A DNA stretch of 64,000 nt from Clostridia bacterium (GTDB lineage Bacteria; Bacillota; Clostridia; Oscillospirales; Acutalibacteraceae), in the NCBI GenBank assembly GCA_017436225.1, contig JAFSDM010000004.1:36816-100815 (forward strand), written 5' to 3'. Every line of letters starts with the position of its first letter. Within the stretch, counting starts at the first letter, position 1. Made by a program: the position numbers and the translations under genes. The notes beneath the pieces are model-generated. The model searched no databases. It was not told the DNA's origin and saw only the letters and a list, made by a program, of their open reading frames with translations. Positions 25,172 to 33,598 of this stretch are shown in pieces.

Positions 25172-25693
25172 TTAGACCTCCGTTACAAAACCGTATCTTC
25201 TTAGCGTTTGCTCAAACACCGATAAGAATGTTATATTACCTTTCTTCCAATTGGCAAGGTCGCTTTTTACCTTGTCACTTACGGGAACACCCTCAATTGA
25301 GGTCATAGCATCAGAAAAGGAAATTCTTTTTTCCTTTTCGTCGGCAGATATGCTATCCATACCGCTTGTGAGCTTTAACATTTTTAATTTGCGAAGTAAC
25401 GCTTTATCCAATAACTCTGCGGCGGTTTCAATGTCGGCAAGTCTAATTAAAATCTCAGGCAGCTCTGCCTCGTATTCTTTTCTTAAGGAAAGCTGACTTG
25501 TTATTTCTTCTGCATCTTCTGCCTTGATGTATTTGCTCTCAACAGTATCACCATTACGGGTTTGCAAATATAAATATTGCTTACCGCCAATTGTCTTTTT
25601 AGAAATATATCCCTTTGGCAAAATACTAAGCTTTTGCTCAATTTCAAGTTTTGATGCAAGTAATTCTTTATACTCAAAAATAATATCAGTCAT
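25172..25693 (-). CDS. Putative Fic antitoxin with VbhA-like C-terminal region
   Basis: 173 residues, SD AGGAGGTAG. N-terminal ~1-110: a helix, then a small beta unit (LPKGYISKKTIGGKQYLYLQ) that may bind DNA, then a long helix. C-terminal ~128-170 (MTSIEGVPVSDKVKSDL... then WKKGNITFLSVF) resembles class I Fic antitoxins such as VbhA, in which an inhibitory helix ends in [S/T]xxxE(G/N). Here E134-G135 are present, but the residue four before E134 is Met rather than Ser/Thr. Position directly before fic supports the antitoxin role. The N-terminal domain is a probable autorepressor, an inference from the operator upstream. Confidence 0.72.
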   Translation of the reverse strand: MTDIIFEYKELLASKLEIEQKLSILPKGYISKKTIGGKQYLYLQTRNGDTVESKYIKAEDAEEITSQLSLRKEYEAELPEILIRLADIETAAELLDKALLRKLKMLKLTSGMDSISADEKEKRISFSDAMTSIEGVPVSDKVKSDLANWKKGNITFLSVFEQTLRRYGFVTEV

Positions 25694-25716
25694 ATTACTA
25701 CCTCCTGACTATTAAT

Positions 25717-25745
25717 AGTATATCACAATTTAACCTACAAATCAA
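25717..25745 (-). promoter_or_regulatory. Promoter of the antitoxin-fic operon
   Basis: On the minus strand TTGATT (25745-25740), 17-base spacer, TATACT (25722-25717). It is 23 bases upstream of the antitoxin ATG. The proximal operator arm lies in the spacer. Confidence 0.75.
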
Positions 25746-25773
25746 CAAAAATTTGAAAATTTGTAGGTTAAAT
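25728..25773. promoter_or_regulatory. 15-bp inverted repeat operator of the fic operon
   Basis: Perfect arms ATTTAACCTACAAAT (25728-25742) and ATTTGTAGGTTAAAT (25759-25773) with a 16-base spacer. The centre-to-centre distance is 31 bases, about three helical turns. One arm overlaps the -10/-35 spacer and the other lies upstream of the -35. Confidence 0.8.
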
Positions 25774-25927
25774 ATAACTATGCTGTAATCAGGATAGCAA
25801 TTATTCAATTTGATTTTCTTTCAAGACCGCCATCACTTGCAACAAACAAGGTGATACCTAGACAGATACGAATCATTACATACGCCTTTCGGCGATTACA
25901 TACCACTCCTTCGGATTGGATAAAAAT

Positions 25928-25953
25928 AAAGCACTTGCCGAAACAAGTGCTTT
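25928..25953. terminator. Terminator of tRNA-Leu
   Basis: Stem AAAGCACTTG / CAAGTGCTTT with a six-base loop. On the minus strand it is followed by ATTTTTATCC, 7 bases after the encoded CCA. Confidence 0.85.
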
Positions 25954-25960
25954 TTTTGTT

Positions 25961-26045
25961 TGGTGCGAGTGACGGGACTTGAACCCGTACGCCAAAGACA
26001 CACGCCCCTCAAACGTGCCTGTCTGCCGATTCCAGCACACTCGCA
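25961..26045 (-). tRNA. tRNA-Leu (anticodon GAG), CCA encoded
   Basis: Read on the minus strand, acceptor TGCGAGT pairs with ACTCGCA and is followed by an encoded CCA. The D-arm is GCTGGAATCGGCAGACA. The anticodon stem CACGT/GCGTG closes the loop TTGAGGG, giving anticodon GAG (reads CUC/CUU). A long variable arm and a T-arm ACGGG-TTCAAGT-CCCGT are present, so it is a class II leucine tRNA. Confidence 0.95.
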
Positions 26046-26047
26046 TA

Positions 26048-26079
26048 TTTAGCGTTGCAACCCTAATCACAACGCTAAA
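26048..26079. promoter_or_regulatory. 10-bp inverted repeat across the tRNA-Leu transcription start
   Basis: TTTAGCGTTG (26048-26057) and CAACGCTAAA (26070-26079) are perfect complements with a 12-base loop. The repeat fills the space between the -10 box and the mature tRNA 5' end. Confidence 0.65.
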
Positions 26080-26080
26080 C

Positions 26081-26109
26081 ATTATATCATTTGTTTATGT
26101 GTATGTCAA
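26081..26109 (-). promoter_or_regulatory. Perfect consensus promoter of tRNA-Leu
   Basis: TTGACA (26109-26104), 17-base spacer, TATAAT (26086-26081) on the minus strand. Both hexamers match the sigma-A consensus exactly, as expected for a stable-RNA gene. Confidence 0.9.
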
Positions 26110-26199
26110 CAGTTTTTTTCAAAAATTTTCTTTTTTGTTATTTTTCATAAAAACCGCTATTTTTTGCACTAGTTATTTAATTATTTAACAATATATTTT

Positions 26200-28014
26200 T
26201 TAGGATTGCAGTATTTTCATTTTATAAAACTCGCCTTTTAGCGCCATAAGCTCATCAAAGGTGCCGTGCTCAGTACAATGACCGTCACGCATAACTGCTA
26301 TTTTATCGGCATTGCGGATTGTGGAAAGTCGGTGAGCTACTATAAAGGTTGTGCGCTCACGGGTGAGGTTATCAATAGCGTCTTGAATTTCTTTTTCACT
26401 TACGCTATCCAGCGCACTTGTTGCTTCATCTAAAATGATTACCTTTGGATTTCTTATAATTGCGCGGGCAATAGATATTCTTTGCCTTTGACCGCCCGAT
26501 AGCTTTCCGCCATGCTCACCTACAATAGTATCTAATCCGTCGGGAAGTGATGCTATAAAAGCTTTTAGATTTGCGGCGTTTATTGCATCATCAAGCTGCT
26601 TTTTGGTAACAGTTGGCAAACCGTAGGTTATATTGTCACGTATGGTGCCTGAAAAAAGCACGCTTGTTTGCGGAACTACCGCAATATGGCGGCGGTAGCT
26701 TCTTAAATCTATTTCGGATATTTTATTACCATCTATTAAAATTTCACCCGAGGTGGCTTTATTAAAGCCTATAACCATATTAAGCACGGTAGATTTGCCC
26801 GCGCCCGATTCGCCAACAAGAGCTATTGTTTCGCCCTTATTTACCTTAAGATTAAAGTTATTAAGAATTTGTTTTTCGGGAGTGTATGAAAAATTAACGT
26901 TTTTGAATTCAAATTCGCCCTCTAAGGTTTTAAGCTTTTTCTTGCCTGTATTATCTTCAATATCATTTGCGCTTAAAATTTCACCAACCGATACCAATGA
27001 TTCGGTACCCTTTGAAATTGTTGGTAAAAGACCAACAAGCGCAGAAATTCGGCTTACTATATTAGAAAAATATGTTTGATATAGTGCAACCTCGCCTATA
27101 CTTATATCACCCTTATACGCCATATAAGAGGTAACGCCAAGGCAAAGAAGCTGAAATATTTGGAAAACTATCCAGCTACTTGCGCCAAACACCTGCTGAA
27201 TAATATCTAATCTGTACCCCTTTTCAGCTACGGTATTAAGCTGACTTGTGAATTTTTTAATTTCATTTTCTTCAAGGGCGTGGGCGCGGGTAACGGGAAT
27301 AAGCTCTACCATATCTAAAATATTTGCAGAGGTTTGCTCAACGCCTTTTCGGAAATCTTTATTACTATCACTCATTTTCTTTCTAAAAGCCACCACAATA
27401 AAGGCGGCAACGGGTGTGCAAAACAGGAAGAAAATAAACACCAGCCAATTGGTAAAAAGAATTACACCAAGCGAAAAAACAAGATTTGTAATGGTGCCGA
27501 AAACTGATGTGAACATCTGACTGGAAAGCGCTTCAATGGCTTCTACATCACGCATTACCTTTGACTGAATTCTACCTGACTGCATTTCCTTATGGAAGGA
27601 AATTGAAAGCTGTTGCAGTTTGCGCACCATAGCGCCGCGAAGCCCCGCTTCCACACTTCGCCTTGCCAAAGAAAAAAGCTTGGTATGAATATAATGGGTT
27701 GGCAGATTTATGGCAATAAGTAAAGAGAGCCCAACAAGCGCAAAAACAAGCTTAGGAAGTGTATCGGCTGATGGATTTGTTACAAGATTTATAACATAGG
27801 AGGTTACAAGCGGTATTGCTAGTGCCGGACTATCCTTAATTAAAAAGAAAATAGCAGAAAAGAATAACTTCAAATAATGCCCATTATACAGTTTAAGTAA
27901 TAAAACAATTGATTTTTTATTACCATCTGCGTAATAGGAAATGAAGTTTCTTTCCTGCCGTAATAATTCACTATCATCAAAATGCATATGTGGTTTTTCG
28001 ACTCGTTTACCCAT
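26200..28014 (-). CDS. ABC transporter, fused permease/ATPase (exporter type)
   Basis: 604 residues. The N-terminal exporter transmembrane domain (~50-330, six helices) is followed by the nucleotide-binding domain: Walker A GESGAGKST, Q-loop VVPQTSVLFSG, signature LSGGQRQR, Walker B VIILDEATSALD and H-loop VAHRLSTI. It is a homodimeric or heterodimeric half-transporter of the MsbA/LmrA class. The substrate cannot be told. It is a single gene with its own promoter. Confidence 0.9.
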   Translation of the reverse strand: MGKRVEKPHMHFDDSELLRQERNFISYYADGNKKSIVLLLKLYNGHYLKLFFSAIFFLIKDSPALAIPLVTSYVINLVTNPSADTLPKLVFALVGLSLLIAINLPTHYIHTKLFSLARRSVEAGLRGAMVRKLQQLSISFHKEMQSGRIQSKVMRDVEAIEALSSQMFTSVFGTITNLVFSLGVILFTNWLVFIFFLFCTPVAAFIVVAFRKKMSDSNKDFRKGVEQTSANILDMVELIPVTRAHALEENEIKKFTSQLNTVAEKGYRLDIIQQVFGASSWIVFQIFQLLCLGVTSYMAYKGDISIGEVALYQTYFSNIVSRISALVGLLPTISKGTESLVSVGEILSANDIEDNTGKKKLKTLEGEFEFKNVNFSYTPEKQILNNFNLKVNKGETIALVGESGAGKSTVLNMVIGFNKATSGEILIDGNKISEIDLRSYRRHIAVVPQTSVLFSGTIRDNITYGLPTVTKKQLDDAINAANLKAFIASLPDGLDTIVGEHGGKLSGGQRQRISIARAIIRNPKVIILDEATSALDSVSEKEIQDAIDNLTRERTTFIVAHRLSTIRNADKIAVMRDGHCTEHGTFDELMALKGEFYKMKILQS

Positions 28015-28090
28015 AAAAACGCACTCCCTAACAGTTTGGTTTCTGTAGTAAGGTATTAGATTTTATGTAGTGTTTAACCTTTTCGAATAT

Positions 28091-28119
28091 AATATAACTG
28101 CTTATGGATAAAAAGTCAA
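28091..28119 (-). promoter_or_regulatory. Promoter of the 604-residue ABC exporter
   Basis: TTGACT (28119-28114), 17-base spacer, TATATT (28096-28091) on the minus strand. The leader before the ATG is about 75 bases. Confidence 0.7.
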
Positions 28120-28186
28120 CCCCTAACGGAGCTATAATTTAATTTTTTAAAGTTCATTTTACTTTTACCGAAAATAGATATGAAAA

Positions 28187-28606
28187 TTATAAATTTTCCT
28201 TGATTTTGTTTATCATTTCGGTATATTCTTCTTCGGTTAAATAAACCTTATCGGGATTCATTTGGAATACTCCACCCCATTCATCGCCACCCTCATACTT
28301 GGGTACAAGGTGCATATGCAAATGGCAGCCTGTATCACCGTAAGCGCCGTAATTAATCTTATTAGGATTAAAGGCTTTGTGCAAAGCGTTGGCAGCTTTA
28401 CAAACGTCTGCCATAAATAAGTTACGCTCTTCCTCGCTGATGTTTACAATTTCACTAACGTGGTCTTTATAGGCTACGATAACTCTACCGGGTTTAGACT
28501 GCTCCTTAAACAAAATAAGCTGACTTACACTTAAATCGCAAATCGGAATACCGAATTTAGCAAGAAGCTCGCCACCCATACAATATCCGCAATTAGCATC
28601 TTTCAT
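28187..28606 (-). CDS. HIT family nucleotide hydrolase/transferase
   Basis: 139 residues from ATG 28606 (MKDANCGYCMGG), with SD AGGAAG eight bases away. The histidine triad is CHLHMHLVPKY (H-x-H-x-H). An N-terminal C-x-x-C (CGYC) recalls the zinc site of some HIT proteins. HIT enzymes hydrolyse nucleoside phosphoramidates or dinucleotides. The gene lies downstream of the hairpin array. Confidence 0.88.
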   Translation of the reverse strand: MKDANCGYCMGGELLAKFGIPICDLSVSQLILFKEQSKPGRVIVAYKDHVSEIVNISEEERNLFMADVCKAANALHKAFNPNKINYGAYGDTGCHLHMHLVPKYEGGDEWGGVFQMNPDKVYLTEEEYTEMINKIKENL

Positions 28607-28653
28607 ATTAAACACTTCCTTTTAAAATATATATTGATTATAATGATTGTTGT

Positions 28654-28824
28654 TTGTCGAAACGCTTGAAAGCGCTTCGACAAGCCGCTTTTTAAGCGGA
28701 TATAGCAAAATTAAATTCTATGATTTAATTTTGCTGGGCAATCATTGCAATGGGTATGGACAAATTTTCAAAGAAGATTTGTCGCAAAATCAAAGATTTT
28801 GTGTCGAAACAAGTTTGTTTCGAC
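28654..28824. repeat. Array of six consecutive hairpins between trmK and the HIT gene
   Basis: Stems: TTGTCGAA...TTCGACAA with inner CGCTT/AAGCG (28654-28683); CCGCTT/AAGCGG (28685-28699); a 13-bp perfect AGCAAAATTAAAT/ATTTAATTTTGCT (28704-28735); GACAAATTTTC-AAA-GAAGATTTGTC (28759-28783); CAAAATC-AAA-GATTTTG (28785-28801); and GTCGAAACAA/TTGTTTCGAC (28803-28824). None has a U-tract typical of a terminator. No ORF is present. Confidence 0.85.
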
Positions 28825-28860
28825 TAACCATAACCATTATAACACACGGATTTGCGTATT

Positions 28861-29550
28861 TCAAATATATTTAACTAAAAACTTTTCGATTTCGTGGACG
28901 ACTATTTCGAGTTCCTTAAAAAGTTCTTGCTTACGCTCTACGTTTTTGATATCATCCATACAGCTTTTAAGACTTTTAAGGCGATTTTTAACAAAGGTTA
29001 TTGCCGCATCATTAGGATTTTCTAAAAGCTTACCTATGTATTTATACTCGCTGCCCACCTTAGGCAAATTGCCATCAAAACGGACCTTCATAACGGTGTA
29101 AAATCTGTTTTGTGACTCCACTCCAACCTCGGTTAAAATTTCAAAGCCCTCTCTAAAAAGGTATTCGCGAAGTCTGTCATCACAAGACATTGGCTGTAAA
29201 ATGAGTATGAGGTCAGACTTTTTTACCCAAGGGGCATCGGTTAAAATATCGGCAATGGTCTCTCCACCCATACCCAAAATTGTTATAGCTTCTACTTCAT
29301 TTGGAGCAAGACCTAAAAGGCCGTTTGCAAGGCGAAGCTCTATTTTTTCTGCCAAGCCGTATTTAATAATATTAGCTTTAGCAACCGAAAGTGGACCTTC
29401 AGCAATATCGCAAGCAATTACCTTTTCGGCAATACCCTCACGAATTAAGTGAATAGGCAAAAAAGCGTGGTCGGTACCAATGTCCGCCACGCTTTTAACC
29501 TGCCCTAATAACTCTGCCGCTATAAGCAGACGTTTATTAGAAATTGGCAT
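28861..29550 (-). CDS. trmK: tRNA (adenine(22)-N1)-methyltransferase TrmK
   Basis: 229 residues. The SAM-binding motif I is SVADIGTDHAFLPIHLI, the acidic end of strand 2 is VIACDIAEGPL, and the catalytic-site motif is ITILGMGGETI. A C-terminal coiled helical extension (KLLENPNDAAITFVKNRLKSL) is typical. It starts 2 bases after the stop of the DUF1858 gene, so it is in the same transcript. Confidence 0.92.
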   Translation of the reverse strand: MPISNKRLLIAAELLGQVKSVADIGTDHAFLPIHLIREGIAEKVIACDIAEGPLSVAKANIIKYGLAEKIELRLANGLLGLAPNEVEAITILGMGGETIADILTDAPWVKKSDLILILQPMSCDDRLREYLFREGFEILTEVGVESQNRFYTVMKVRFDGNLPKVGSEYKYIGKLLENPNDAAITFVKNRLKSLKSCMDDIKNVERKQELFKELEIVVHEIEKFLVKYI

Positions 29551-29552
29551 AA

Positions 29553-29753
29553 TTATTTACCTGCAAAGTGGGCGTTAAGCTTTTCTACAAGCTCATCTGC
29601 GTCGGTGCCGTGAACTGCGCAAGCCTGAGCAATGCTCTCACCGCGAGAAGCAGGGCAACCGAGGCAGTGCATACCAATTTCAAAGAAATACTCTGCGGTA
29701 TCACGGTCATAATCTAAAATATCGCCAATGATTGAATCTTTTGTTACTTCCAT
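29553..29753 (-). CDS. DUF1858 redox-disulfide domain protein
   Basis: 66 residues. N-terminal DUF1858 start MEVTKDSIIGDILDYD, then GMHCLGCPASRGESIAQAC, with the C-L-G-C pair expected for the hybrid-cluster-protein-associated redox disulfide family. Function unproven. It is placed between gpmI and trmK. Confidence 0.9.
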   Translation of the reverse strand: MEVTKDSIIGDILDYDRDTAEYFFEIGMHCLGCPASRGESIAQACAVHGTDADELVEKLNAHFAGK

Positions 29754-29772
29754 TTTTATTCTCCTTTAAAAA

Positions 29773-31287
29773 TTATTTAATAATGCTTTCGCCGTTCATT
29801 TCGGCGGGTTTTTCGAGTCCCATAATCTTAAGCATGGAAGGTGCAATATCTGCAAGTCTGCCGCCCTCACGAAGCTCGCAAGGATAACCTACAACACAGA
29901 AGGGCACGGGGTTGGTTGTATGAGGAGTGAAAGGCTCACCCTTTTCATCATACATATAGTCGGCATTACCGTGGTCAGCGGTGATGATTGCTGCGCCACC
30001 CATTTCGGTAGCGGCTTTTACAACCTTGCCAACACAGGTGTCAACGGCCTCAACGGCCTTTACTGCGGCATCAAAAATACCGGTATGACCTACCATATCG
30101 CAGTTAGCAAAATTTAAAATAACTGCATCATACTCGCCTGAAGTGATTTTTTTACAAACAGCATCACATACGGGATGCGCGCTCATTTCGGGCTGTAAAT
30201 CAAAGGTGGGAACATCGGGTGACTGAATTAAAACTCTATCTTCGCCATCAAAAGTTTTTTCCTCGCCACCATTAAAGAAGAAGGTTACGTGAGCATATTT
30301 TTGAGTTTCAGCAATTCTAAGCTGAGTTTTACCGTTTGCTGCAAGATACTCACCAAGAGTCATTTTAAGCTCTTCGGGTGGGAATGCAACGGTAACGTTT
30401 GGCATAGTTTCATCATACTGAGTCATACATACGTAGTTAAGCGGGAAGAAACCGTTTTTGCGCTCAAAGCCATCAAACTTCTCATCAACGAAGGTACGAG
30501 TAAACTGTCTAGCACGGTCAGGACGGAAGTTAAAGGAAACAACGCTATCGTTAGCCTTTATCATACCATCTTTATCTACAACGGTTGGAACTATAAATTC
30601 ATCAGTTACATCCTTAGCATAGGACTCTTCCATAGCCTTTACGGGGTCAGAAGCCTCTACTCCTTCACCGTAAACCATAGCGGCATAAGCCTTTTCAACA
30701 CGGTCCCAAGCGAAGTCACGGTCCATTGCATAGTAGCGGCCCATAACAGAAGCAATTTTACCAACGCCAAGCTCTGCCATTTTATTTTGCAAATCTTTAA
30801 TAAAGCCAACACCGGAAGTTGTGGAAACGTCACGACCATCCATAAGGCAGTGAACGTAAACCTTGGTAAGACCGTTTTTCTTTGCAAGTTCTAAAAGGCC
30901 GTAAAGATGCTCAATATGACTATGAACGCCACCATCAGAAAGCAGACCGATAAAATGGAGTGCAGAATTGTTTTTCTTGCAATTTTCTACTGCGGATTTT
31001 AAAGCATCAATATTAAAAAAGTCGCCATCCTCAATAGATTTTGAAATTTTAACGAGCATTTGATAAACAACTCTACCTGCGCCAATGTTGGTGTGACCTA
31101 CTTCACTATTGCCCATTTGGCCATCAGGAAGACCTACATCAAGACCCGAAGCGCCAATTGTAGTGAAGGGGTTTTCTTTAAAAATTTTAGTAAGGTTAGG
31201 GGTATTTGCTGCAAGAATAGCGTTGCCATCCTTGCTTTCACGAACGCCAAAACCATCCATAATACATAAAACAACAGGTTTTTTCAT
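29773..31287 (-). CDS. gpmI: 2,3-bisphosphoglycerate-independent phosphoglycerate mutase
   Basis: 504 residues, alkaline-phosphatase fold, two Mn(II). The metal/phosphoserine site GQMGNSEVGHTNIGAG, an initial DGFGVRE, DGRDVSTTSG and the C-terminal ADHGNADYM are all present. It interconverts 3- and 2-phosphoglycerate in glycolysis. It is third in a pgk-tpiA-gpmI cluster. Confidence 0.97.
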   Translation of the reverse strand: MKKPVVLCIMDGFGVRESKDGNAILAANTPNLTKIFKENPFTTIGASGLDVGLPDGQMGNSEVGHTNIGAGRVVYQMLVKISKSIEDGDFFNIDALKSAVENCKKNNSALHFIGLLSDGGVHSHIEHLYGLLELAKKNGLTKVYVHCLMDGRDVSTTSGVGFIKDLQNKMAELGVGKIASVMGRYYAMDRDFAWDRVEKAYAAMVYGEGVEASDPVKAMEESYAKDVTDEFIVPTVVDKDGMIKANDSVVSFNFRPDRARQFTRTFVDEKFDGFERKNGFFPLNYVCMTQYDETMPNVTVAFPPEELKMTLGEYLAANGKTQLRIAETQKYAHVTFFFNGGEEKTFDGEDRVLIQSPDVPTFDLQPEMSAHPVCDAVCKKITSGEYDAVILNFANCDMVGHTGIFDAAVKAVEAVDTCVGKVVKAATEMGGAAIITADHGNADYMYDEKGEPFTPHTTNPVPFCVVGYPCELREGGRLADIAPSMLKIMGLEKPAEMNGESIIK

Positions 31288-31328
31288 TAAAATATTCCTC
31301 TCAAAAAAACATTAAGGTTAATTTTTAA

Positions 31329-32096
31329 TTATTTGCTGGCGGCTTTAACAATAATTGAAAAATCTTCTGCTTTAAGGGATGCGCCGCCGATGAGACCGCC
31401 ATCAACGTTTACCTTTGCAACGAGTTCGTCTGCATTTTTGGCATTCATAGAACCACCATACTGAATGGTAACGGTTTCTGCAACCTCTGCGCCGTAGGCT
31501 TCAGCAATAGCGGCACGAACAAAGCCGTTGCCTTCATCTGCCTGATCAGCGGTAGCGGTAACGCCTGTGCCGATAGCCCAAACAGGCTCGTAAGCGATGA
31601 TAACGTTTTTAAGTTGCTCTTCAGTTACGTTTGTAAGAGCCATTTTGGTTTGATATTTAAGCAGAGTTTCGGTGTAACCAAGCTCTCTTTGCTCTAAGGT
31701 TTCGCCAACGCAAACAATAGCCTTAAGACCTGCATTTAAAGCGGCAAGTGTGCGAAGGTTTACGGTTTGGTCGGTTTCGCCAAAGTACTGTCTTCTCTCA
31801 CTATGACCGATAACAACATACTCAACGCCTGCTGCGGTGAGCATTTCAGCAGAGATTTCACCGGTGTATGCACCAGAAGCCTTGAAGTGAACATTTTCTG
31901 CACCAATTTTGATATTAGAGCCTTTAGCAGCCTCTACTGCGGCGGCAATATCAATAAAAGGTACGCAAAGAACTACGTCACAATTTGCATCTGCAACAAG
32001 GGGCTTCATTTCGTTTATAAGAGCAGTAGTCTCAGCGGGGGTTTTGTTCATTTTCCAGTTACCTGCGATAACTGCAGAACGTTTTGCTTTATTCAT
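31329..32096 (-). CDS. tpiA: Triosephosphate isomerase
   Basis: About 255 residues from ATG 32096 (MNKAKRS), with SD GGAGG; a TTG upstream in frame is part of the SD itself. The catalytic Lys is in GNWKMNKT, His in VIGHSERR and Glu in AYEPVWAIGTG. The phosphate loop IQYGGSMNAKN and GGASLKAEDF complete the barrel. Confidence 0.97.
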   Translation of the reverse strand: MNKAKRSAVIAGNWKMNKTPAETTALINEMKPLVADANCDVVLCVPFIDIAAAVEAAKGSNIKIGAENVHFKASGAYTGEISAEMLTAAGVEYVVIGHSERRQYFGETDQTVNLRTLAALNAGLKAIVCVGETLEQRELGYTETLLKYQTKMALTNVTEEQLKNVIIAYEPVWAIGTGVTATADQADEGNGFVRAAIAEAYGAEVAETVTIQYGGSMNAKNADELVAKVNVDGGLIGGASLKAEDFSIIVKAASK

Positions 32097-32146
32097 TATT
32101 TTTTCCTCCAAAAAAACAAAAATTCATTTATTTTAAAATAGACCGA

Positions 32147-32174
32147 TAGCCGTCGCGCAAAAACACGACGGCTA
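32147..32174 (-). promoter_or_regulatory. Intercistronic hairpin between pgk and tpiA
   Basis: Perfect 9-bp stem TAGCCGTCG / CGACGGCTA with a 10-base loop. On the minus strand it is followed by TCGGTCTATTTT, a poor U-tract. It is more likely a partial terminator or mRNA-stability element within the glycolytic operon than a full stop. Confidence 0.6.
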
Positions 32175-32190
32175 CGAAAAGACTATTTAA

Positions 32191-33381
32191 TTATTTATCA
32201 TTAAGAGCTGCAATACCGGGAAGCTCTTTACCCTCTAAGAATTCAAGGGAAGCGCCGCCACCGGTAGAAATGTGGCTCATTTTATCTGCAAAGCCAAGCT
32301 TTGTAACAGCAGCAACAGAGTCACCGCCGCCGATAACGGAAATAGCGCCGGAGTTAGCAACTGCGGTTGCAACTGCGATGGTACCGCTTGCAAAGTTTGC
32401 CCACTCGGAAACGCCCATAGGTCCGTTCCAGATAACGGTACCTGCGTTAGTTAAAGCATCTGCAAAGAGTTTTTCGGTTTTAGGACCGATATCAAGACCC
32501 ATCCAACCATCAGGAATTTCATCAGAATCAACTACCATACACTCGGTATTTTCATCGTACTCTTTACCTACTCTATTATCAACAGGGATAAGGAACTTAA
32601 CGCCCTTAGCCTCAGCCTTTGCCATCATCTCTTTAGCGGTTTCAACATTATCAGCATCTAAAAGAGAATTACCGATATTGTGACCCAAGCACTTCATAAA
32701 GGTATAAGCCATACCGCCACCGATGATAAGGGTATCAACCTTATCAATAAGGTTGGTGATAACACCGATTTTATCTGCAACCTTTGCGCCGCCAAGAATA
32801 GCAACTAAAGGACGCTTAGGAGCTTCAAGAGCACCACCGATAAACTCGATTTCTTTATTGATAAGATAGCCGCCAACTGCGGGAATATAATCTGCAACAC
32901 CGGTAGTGGAAGAGTGCGCACGGTGAGCAGAACCGAAAGCATCGTTAACAAAAATATCTGCAAGGTCTGCAAACTTTTTAGAAAGCTCAGGATCGTTTTT
33001 GGTTTCGCCCTTTTCGTAACGAACATTCTCTAAAAGAAGAACTTCGCCCTCTTTAAGCTCTGCTGCTAATTTGTTAGCACATTCGCCAACAACGTCACAA
33101 GCCATTTTAACTTCAATTCCTAAAAGCTCAGAAAGACGGGCTGCAACGGGTTTTAAAGAAAACTCAGGAACAAACTCGCCCTTTGGACGACCAAGGTGTG
33201 AACAAAGGATAACCTTTGCACCATTATCTAAAAGATATTTGATGGTAGGAAGAGAAGCTACTATTCTCTTATCATTAGTGATAACGCCATCCTTAAGCGG
33301 AACATTGAAGTCGCAACGAACAAGAACTTTTTTACCCTTTACTTCAATATCCTCAATTGTTTTTTTGTTAAGTGCTGCCAT
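32191..33381 (-). CDS. pgk: Phosphoglycerate kinase
   Basis: About 396 residues from ATG 33381 (MAALNKK), with SD AAGGATG; an ATG at 33390 is part of that SD. Motifs: [48 protein letters not shown] and the C-terminal [20 protein letters not shown]. It makes ATP from 1,3-bisphosphoglycerate. First gene of pgk-tpiA-gpmI, with its own promoter. Confidence 0.97.
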   Translation of the reverse strand: MAALNKKTIEDIEVKGKKVLVRCDFNVPLKDGVITNDKRIVASLPTIKYLLDNGAKVILCSHLGRPKGEFVPEFSLKPVAARLSELLGIEVKMACDVVGECANKLAAELKEGEVLLLENVRYEKGETKNDPELSKKFADLADIFVNDAFGSAHRAHSSTTGVADYIPAVGGYLINKEIEFIGGALEAPKRPLVAILGGAKVADKIGVITNLIDKVDTLIIGGGMAYTFMKCLGHNIGNSLLDADNVETAKEMMAKAEAKGVKFLIPVDNRVGKEYDENTECMVVDSDEIPDGWMGLDIGPKTEKLFADALTNAGTVIWNGPMGVSEWANFASGTIAVATAVANSGAISVIGGGDSVAAVTKLGFADKMSHISTGGGASLEFLEGKELPGIAALNDK

Positions 33382-33445
33382 AAAAAACATCCTTTCAAAA
33401 CATATTGTTATTTAACATTAGATTGTTAAAACATCTACAAAGATT

Positions 33446-33474
33446 ATTGTACCAAAAAGTTTTTAAAATTGCAA
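33446..33474 (-). promoter_or_regulatory. Promoter of pgk-tpiA-gpmI
   Basis: TTGCAA (33474-33469), 17-base spacer, TACAAT (33451-33446) with TGG before the -10. It is about 65 bases upstream of the pgk ATG. Confidence 0.7.
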
Positions 33475-33598
33475 TAGAATTATTGCCAAATATATGAATT
33501 TTACGCATATTTTTTGTGGGATAAATGACAAGAAAATGAAAGATACAAAGTCAGGTAACAGTTTTAATAGTAACACCCTATAAAATTTTATAATATTA

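Noticed and set aside
24455-25693. Restriction or phage-defence island around fic
   Set aside because: Only the two TA genes are present; neighbours are a tRNA and ordinary genes, with no integrase or attachment duplication seen next to the tRNA.
28616-28860. Riboswitch upstream of the HIT gene
   Set aside because: No known aptamer pattern recognised; independent local hairpins rather than a junction fold.
30289-30894. 201-residue plus-strand ORF
   Set aside because: Antisense shadow of gpmI, whose catalytic motifs are intact on the other strand.
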